NCBI GenBank assembly: GCA_964390795.1
Contig: CAYMLQ010000260.1
Location: 1 to 8,539 of the forward strand
Reading direction: 5' to 3'
Source of the DNA: CAYMLQ01 sp964390795
GTDB taxonomy: Bacteria; Verrucomicrobiota; Kiritimatiellia; RFP12; UBA1067
Length of the DNA: 8,539 nt
Shown here: one piece after another, positions 5,020 to 8,539 of the stretch
Position numbering within the stretch: the first letter of the stretch is position 1
Layout: each line of letters starts with the position of its first letter
Position numbers and translations under genes: made by a program
The notes under the pieces: generated by a model
What the model saw: only the letters and a program-made list of their open reading frames with translations
Database searches by the model: none
What the model was told of the DNA's origin: nothing

Positions 5020-6222
5020 TTATGAAGGCCGATCAACGTCGCGCCTGTGACCTGCTATTCCAGCATCGCTGGCAACGGGCGATGCCCTGTTCGTTTTCAT
5101 CGCCAGCAGACGCCCCACCTGTTCCGCGCATCGCTCCAGCATACCGGGCCCGCACGCGGGCAAATCCTCTTCGGAAACGGATTCCTCCAATGCGGAGAAG
5201 TACGCCCCGATTCCGGCGGCATGCACCTTCTCGACGCCCGGACCGAGCGACCCGCAGATCGCGATCACCGGCACGCCGTGCGCCCGCGCGATATTCGCCA
5301 CACCCGCCGGCGCTTTGCCGTGAACGGTCTGCCCGTCCAGACGCCCCTCGCCCGTGATCACCAGATCGCAGCCCTCCAGCTTCGCCTCAAGGCCGCTCAC
5401 GCCGATGACCAGTTCCGCGCCCGGACGCAGCCGCCCGCCGAGAAACGCCACGAGCCCCGCCCCCAGACCTCCCGCCGCACCGCCGCCGGGCAGCGCCGAC
5501 ACATCCATCCCCAGGTCGCGCTGGATCACCGCCGCCAGCCGCCGAAGCCCGGCGTCGAGCCGCTCCACCATGTCCGGCGTCGCGCCCTTCTGCGGGCCGT
5601 ACACACACGCGGCGCCCTGTGGCCCGAACAGGGGGTTATCCACATCGCACGCCACGTCCACGCTCACGCGCCTCAGTCTCGAATCCAGCCCGCTCATGTC
5701 GATGCGCGACAGTCTGTCCAGCGCACCGCCGATACCGTCCAATTCACAGCCCTGCTCGTCCAGAAAACGAACACCCAACGCGCGGGCCATGCCTGTGCCG
5801 CCGTCGGTCGTCGCGCTGCCGCCGATGCCGATCAGGATCGTGTCCACCTGCCGGTCGAGCGCCGCGCGGATCAGCTCCCCAGTGCCGTGCGTGCTCGCAA
5901 GCAACGGGTTCTGCTCGCTCCGCTTGAGCAGCGCCAGACCGCTCGCCAGCGCCATCTCGATCACGGCGGCACGCCCATCGCCTGTCAGGCCGAACCCCGA
6001 GCGGATCACGCGGCCCAGCGGATCGCGGGCCGGGCATGTCACCCACGTCCCGCCCGTCGCCGCAACCACGGCCGCCGCCGTGCCGTCGCCGCCGTCCGCG
6101 ACCGGCACCTGGAGGAGGAGACAGTCGGGCAGGGCCTTCCGCAGGCCGCGACCGATGCAGTCCGCAGCCTGCTCTGCCGTCAGGCTTCCCTTAAACGCGT
6201 TTGGCGCAATCGCAATTTTCAT
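5020..6222 (-). CDS. Glycerate 2-kinase (GarK/GlxK family)
   Basis: It phosphorylates D-glycerate with ATP to 2-phosphoglycerate, feeding glycerate from glyoxylate or sugar-acid breakdown into glycolysis. The 400-residue protein shows the family's hallmarks: NAFKGSLTA at 8-16, VADGGDGT at 41-48, GGSATTDGG at 134-142, CDVDNPLFGPQGAA at 192-205, VYGPQKGA at 207-214, GGGAAGGLGAG at 246-256 and ITGEGRLDGQT..HGKAP at 289-304. Normal family homology ends near residue 375; about 25 further residues look like unselected sequence and end in TAA just before the toxin-antitoxin promoter. The start ATG 6222 is preceded by TAAGG, which overlaps the stop of the beta-helix gene 7 bases upstream, so the two are probably co-transcribed and coupled. 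Confidence 0.93.
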   Translation of the reverse strand: MKIAIAPNAFKGSLTAEQAADCIGRGLRKALPDCLLLQVPVADGGDGTAAAVVAATGGTWVTCPARDPLGRVIRSGFGLTGDGRAAVIEMALASGLALLKRSEQNPLLASTHGTGELIRAALDRQVDTILIGIGGSATTDGGTGMARALGVRFLDEQGCELDGIGGALDRLSRIDMSGLDSRLRRVSVDVACDVDNPLFGPQGAACVYGPQKGATPDMVERLDAGLRRLAAVIQRDLGMDVSALPGGGAAGGLGAGLVAFLGGRLRPGAELVIGVSGLEAKLEGCDLVITGEGRLDGQTVHGKAPAGVANIARAHGVPVIAICGSLGPGVEKVHAAGIGAYFSALEESVSEEDLPACGPGMLERCAEQVGRLLAMKTNRASPVASDAGIAGHRRDVDRPS

Positions 6223-6229
6223 GACCGCC

Positions 6230-8359
6230 TTATGGCTTTGCCGTCGTCAGGCTCGGACACACGATGCGCACGGCGTGCCTGACCGGCCAGACCGCGCGCT
6301 CGGGGCTGGCGTAGAGACCCATCTTCTCGATCGGCAGCGGCTTGAAGCCTGTCTTGAAGGCGGGTGACTCGGGCTTTAGCCGATAGTCGTCTTTCGCAGC
6401 ATTCACGAAGAGCGGATCAACGCCGGCCAGGTTGTTGTCTCCGATCAGCCACGCGTCCGGCGTGCGCGGATACGCCTTGTAGTGGACCATCCACTCCTGC
6501 GGTCCGCCCCAGATCACGTTCCGCTCGACACGCGTCCGCGTCGCGGGCGCGCGGAGCGTCTTGTCGCGGATCGCGTTGCGCAGCATCGCCAGTTGCGGAT
6601 AACGCTCTTTCCAAGGCGACGCGTCGACCGGCACGGCGGCGAGCATCTCAGGCATCTGGGCATGCACGCCTTTGGGCGGAATGAACGACTCGGGCGTGAC
6701 CCAGGTCTGCCAGCCTGAAATGGCCGGATGGCAGTCCACAAACACGTTGTTGTCGATCACGTTGTCCACCGCGGACAGCGAGATGCCCTCTGCGACGCGC
6801 ACGATCAGGTTGCTGGTCATCCGCATGCCCGCCGCGCCGTCGTCCAGCATGATCGCGCGGTTGCGCTGCGAGCAGGGATTATAGATGTCGTGTACGTAGT
6901 TGCCGTTGATCACGTTGCCGACCAGGGTCCAGTCGCGGCCCGTGTAGAACGCGCCCATCTCGCCCGACGTCAGGCAGATGCTGTGAATCTCATTGAACTC
7001 CATCACGTTCTCGCGTCCGCCGAACAGCACCGCCACATGAGGCCCGTCGTGGATCAGGTTGTGTGACACGCGGTTGCCGCAGCCGCCGATCTGCACCGCC
7101 GCGCCGTAGGTCAGGCAGAACCGCGCGTAGTCGCTGATGTGGTTGTTGTCGATCACGTGCCCGCTGTGCGCCAGCTTGGCGGCGTCGCCCGCCCACACCG
7201 CGATGCCGCCGTTGCCCAGGTGCGCCAGCTCGCAGCCTGCGACGCGGTGACGCTCGCCGTTGCGGATCTCCACCGCCGAGCCGCCCATGTTCCTGATCGT
7301 ACAGCCCACCACCGCCACTTCCGCGCCGCCGTCAATGCGCACCGCGCAGCCGCGCCCGTTCTCAAACACAAGCCCGCGCAGCGTCACGTTCGTCACGTTA
7401 CTCAGGCGCAGCAGATCCACGCCGACCGACACCTCTCCGAAGCCCTTGGCGGCCACATCGGTCGGCCAGAAGTAGAGGCGTCCGCGCAAGCGGTCCACAT
7501 AGTACTCGCCGGGCGCGTCCAGTTCGCAGAGAAGGTTGTAGCCGTACCAACGTCCGCCCTTGCGGAACCCATAGCCGCTGCCCGGCAGCCGCTGCGTGAG
7601 GGTCTTTGTCGCGGGGTCGAGCGCGTCAAACGCGATCGCGCAGGCCGCCCAGTCGTGCGCCCAGTAACCCTGCCCGTGCGGATCAGGCTCACCTGCCCAG
7701 CGCGAGATGCGCTCTTCGGCATAGGTGAAGGTCGCGCCTTTCGGCCCCTGCGGCAGTTCAGCCACGGTGACGAACCCTTCGTTCGGCCAGCGCGCCAGCG
7801 TCATCGGCGCGTCGTTGTAGGTCAGCTGCATGCCGGAACAGGGCTGCGCCTTGGAGCCCGTCGGCTCCACGCCGTAGTCGAAGAGTCCCTGGGCCACCAG
7901 ATCGACAACCTGCACCTGGCCGCGCGCGGCTTCGGGCAGCCGCTCCAGGATGTTCGTGTCGCTGAGCGTCCGCATCTGCCACAGCCGCACGCCGCCGCTG
8001 AGGCGCACGTCGGCGCCGGAGGCCGCACGATAGAGGATCGGCGCGTCGGCCGTGCCCGAGTCCTCTGCCGTGAACGCACAGGGCGCGGTCTGCTCATAGC
8101 GCCCCCGCTGGAACTCGACCGTGACGCCCCCGGCCGTGATCTGGCCGCCGCACCGCCGCCGCCGCACCGCATCGCGCGCGCCGGCCAGCGTGGCGAGAGG
8201 ACCGTCGGTCTTCGCCGCATTCGGCGCAGCCGAAAGACCGCTCCATGTGTCCTTTCCCTGCGGCGACACGTGCAGGGTCAGCCCCGCCGCCAACGCCGCG
8301 CCAACGCCCGCGCCCCAGCATACGCCGGCCAGACAACAGCCGCGCCATCCGTGAGTCAT
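6230..8359 (-). CDS. Secreted right-handed parallel beta-helix protein, GH141-like
   Basis: This protein of 709 residues is probably an exported carbohydrate-active enzyme. A signal peptide covers residues 1-24 (hydrophobic core, cleavage after ALA at 22-24). LHVSPQGKDTWSG at 29-41 and DGPLATL..ARDAVR at 52-66 form the usual N-terminal start of this beta-helix group. An insertion-like region follows (about 150-300). From about 320 to 550 runs a series of parallel beta-helix rungs rich in Asn and Gly, including GAFYTGRDWT at 469-478 and IMLDDGA at 503-509. The C-terminus has the common VDPLFVNAAKDDYRLKPES motif. The pattern is close to GH141, which includes a pectin-related fucosidase, but family and substrate are inferred. 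I chose ATG 8359: AAGGA lies 9 bases upstream and a promoter lies between it and the longer start at 8449. Confidence 0.85.
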   Translation of the reverse strand: MTHGWRGCCLAGVCWGAGVGAALAAGLTLHVSPQGKDTWSGLSAAPNAAKTDGPLATLAGARDAVRRRRCGGQITAGGVTVEFQRGRYEQTAPCAFTAEDSGTADAPILYRAASGADVRLSGGVRLWQMRTLSDTNILERLPEAARGQVQVVDLVAQGLFDYGVEPTGSKAQPCSGMQLTYNDAPMTLARWPNEGFVTVAELPQGPKGATFTYAEERISRWAGEPDPHGQGYWAHDWAACAIAFDALDPATKTLTQRLPGSGYGFRKGGRWYGYNLLCELDAPGEYYVDRLRGRLYFWPTDVAAKGFGEVSVGVDLLRLSNVTNVTLRGLVFENGRGCAVRIDGGAEVAVVGCTIRNMGGSAVEIRNGERHRVAGCELAHLGNGGIAVWAGDAAKLAHSGHVIDNNHISDYARFCLTYGAAVQIGGCGNRVSHNLIHDGPHVAVLFGGRENVMEFNEIHSICLTSGEMGAFYTGRDWTLVGNVINGNYVHDIYNPCSQRNRAIMLDDGAAGMRMTSNLIVRVAEGISLSAVDNVIDNNVFVDCHPAISGWQTWVTPESFIPPKGVHAQMPEMLAAVPVDASPWKERYPQLAMLRNAIRDKTLRAPATRTRVERNVIWGGPQEWMVHYKAYPRTPDAWLIGDNNLAGVDPLFVNAAKDDYRLKPESPAFKTGFKPLPIEKMGLYASPERAVWPVRHAVRIVCPSLTTAKP

Positions 8360-8398
8360 AACCAACCGTCCTTTCTTCAACGCCATACGATGCGGGTA

Positions 8399-8407
8399 AC
8401 TATAGCA
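8399..8407 (-). promoter_or_regulatory. Extended -10 promoter of the beta-helix/glycerate kinase operon
   Basis: TGC followed by TATAGT (8407-8399) is an extended -10 with 5 of 6 matches to TATAAT. There is no good -35 at 16-18 bases, as is usual for extended -10 promoters. The predicted start near 8392 leaves a leader of about 33 bases that includes AAGGA (8373-8369) before ATG 8359. Confidence 0.5.
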
Positions 8408-8508
8408 CGCGAAACAGCCCGCGACACGGCCTTTTTCCGCACCTCTCACGAAACGTCATCGTTCCGTCTCGCGTCAGATTCGTCACTTTTGCTCTGTTCC
8501 CGTTTCCC

Positions 8509-8528
8509 GGTTTTATGTTATAAAAACC
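8509..8528. repeat. Small AT-rich palindrome near the right edge
   Basis: GGTTTTAT, a 3-base loop, and ATAAAAACC form an inverted repeat with one extra A in the right arm. It sits in the gene-free stretch 8360-8539, about 110 bases upstream of the promoter at 8399-8407. It may be an operator for that promoter or part of one for a divergent gene beyond the edge. Apart from these sites and three copies of CGTCA (8454, 8472, 8481), I see nothing else in this stretch. Confidence 0.4.
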
Positions 8529-8539
8529 ATATGTCTGAT

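Noticed and set aside
5047..6367. Two long plus-strand frames (411 and 337 codons)
   Set aside because: Both lie opposite glycerate kinase and have low-complexity Arg/Pro/Ala/Ser composition; they are shadows caused by high GC at third codon positions.
8360..8449. Longer start of the beta-helix protein at 8449 or 8386
   Set aside because: Neither has a ribosome binding site and the 8449 start lies upstream of the best promoter; the signal peptide fits a start at 8359.
8509..8539. Divergent promoter for a plus-strand gene beyond the right edge
   Set aside because: The AT-rich stretch is suggestive, but no -35/-10 pair with acceptable spacing could be fixed and no coding sequence is visible.

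Overview
The window is visibly GC-rich bacterial DNA in which every credible gene lies on the minus strand, so transcription runs from the right edge to the left. Several features fit a member of the Verrucomicrobiota/Lentisphaerota/Kiritimatiellota (PVC) group: a one-gene prepilin-like protein of a type common there, a large secreted parallel beta-helix protein of the GH141-like polysaccharide-degrading kind, and short tandem heptamer repeats between genes. This placement is an inference from gene content, not a proven taxonomy.

Layout in transcription order. (1) Positions 8359-6230: a secreted right-handed beta-helix protein, behind an extended -10 promoter in a 180-base leader region. It is followed after 7 bases by (2) a glycerate 2-kinase (6222-5020), probably co-transcribed; the kinase has an unusual C-terminal tail of about 25 residues. 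(3) A Phd/YefM-type antitoxin (4983-4738) and a PIN-domain toxin (4744-4280), overlapping by 7 bases. Their promoter starts immediately after the kinase stop codon. A perfect 13-base palindrome covers the edge of the -10 and the start codon, so the mRNA is probably leaderless and autoregulated. (4) A prepilin-like gene (4122-3347) split by a frameshift exactly at a run of eight G (eight C in the coding sense). (5) About 370 bases without a gene (2976-3346), holding two palindromic hairpin elements and a tandem heptamer array. (6) A tightly packed operon: argininosuccinate synthase (2975-1734), a dihydroorotate-dehydrogenase-like FMN protein (1723-734) and a TatD-family metal-dependent hydrolase (728 to beyond the left edge).

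Regions 3-5 form an accessory block of about 2 kb between two metabolic operons. It carries three arrays of 7-nt-period tandem repeats: one on each side of the prepilin-like gene and one that supplies the last codons and stop of the toxin gene. The most interesting observations are these arrays, the homopolymer frameshift in the prepilin gene, the nested hairpin element, and the missing class 1 catalytic Cys in the dihydroorotate-dehydrogenase-like protein. I see no convincing new multi-gene system here. The individual genes belong to known families.
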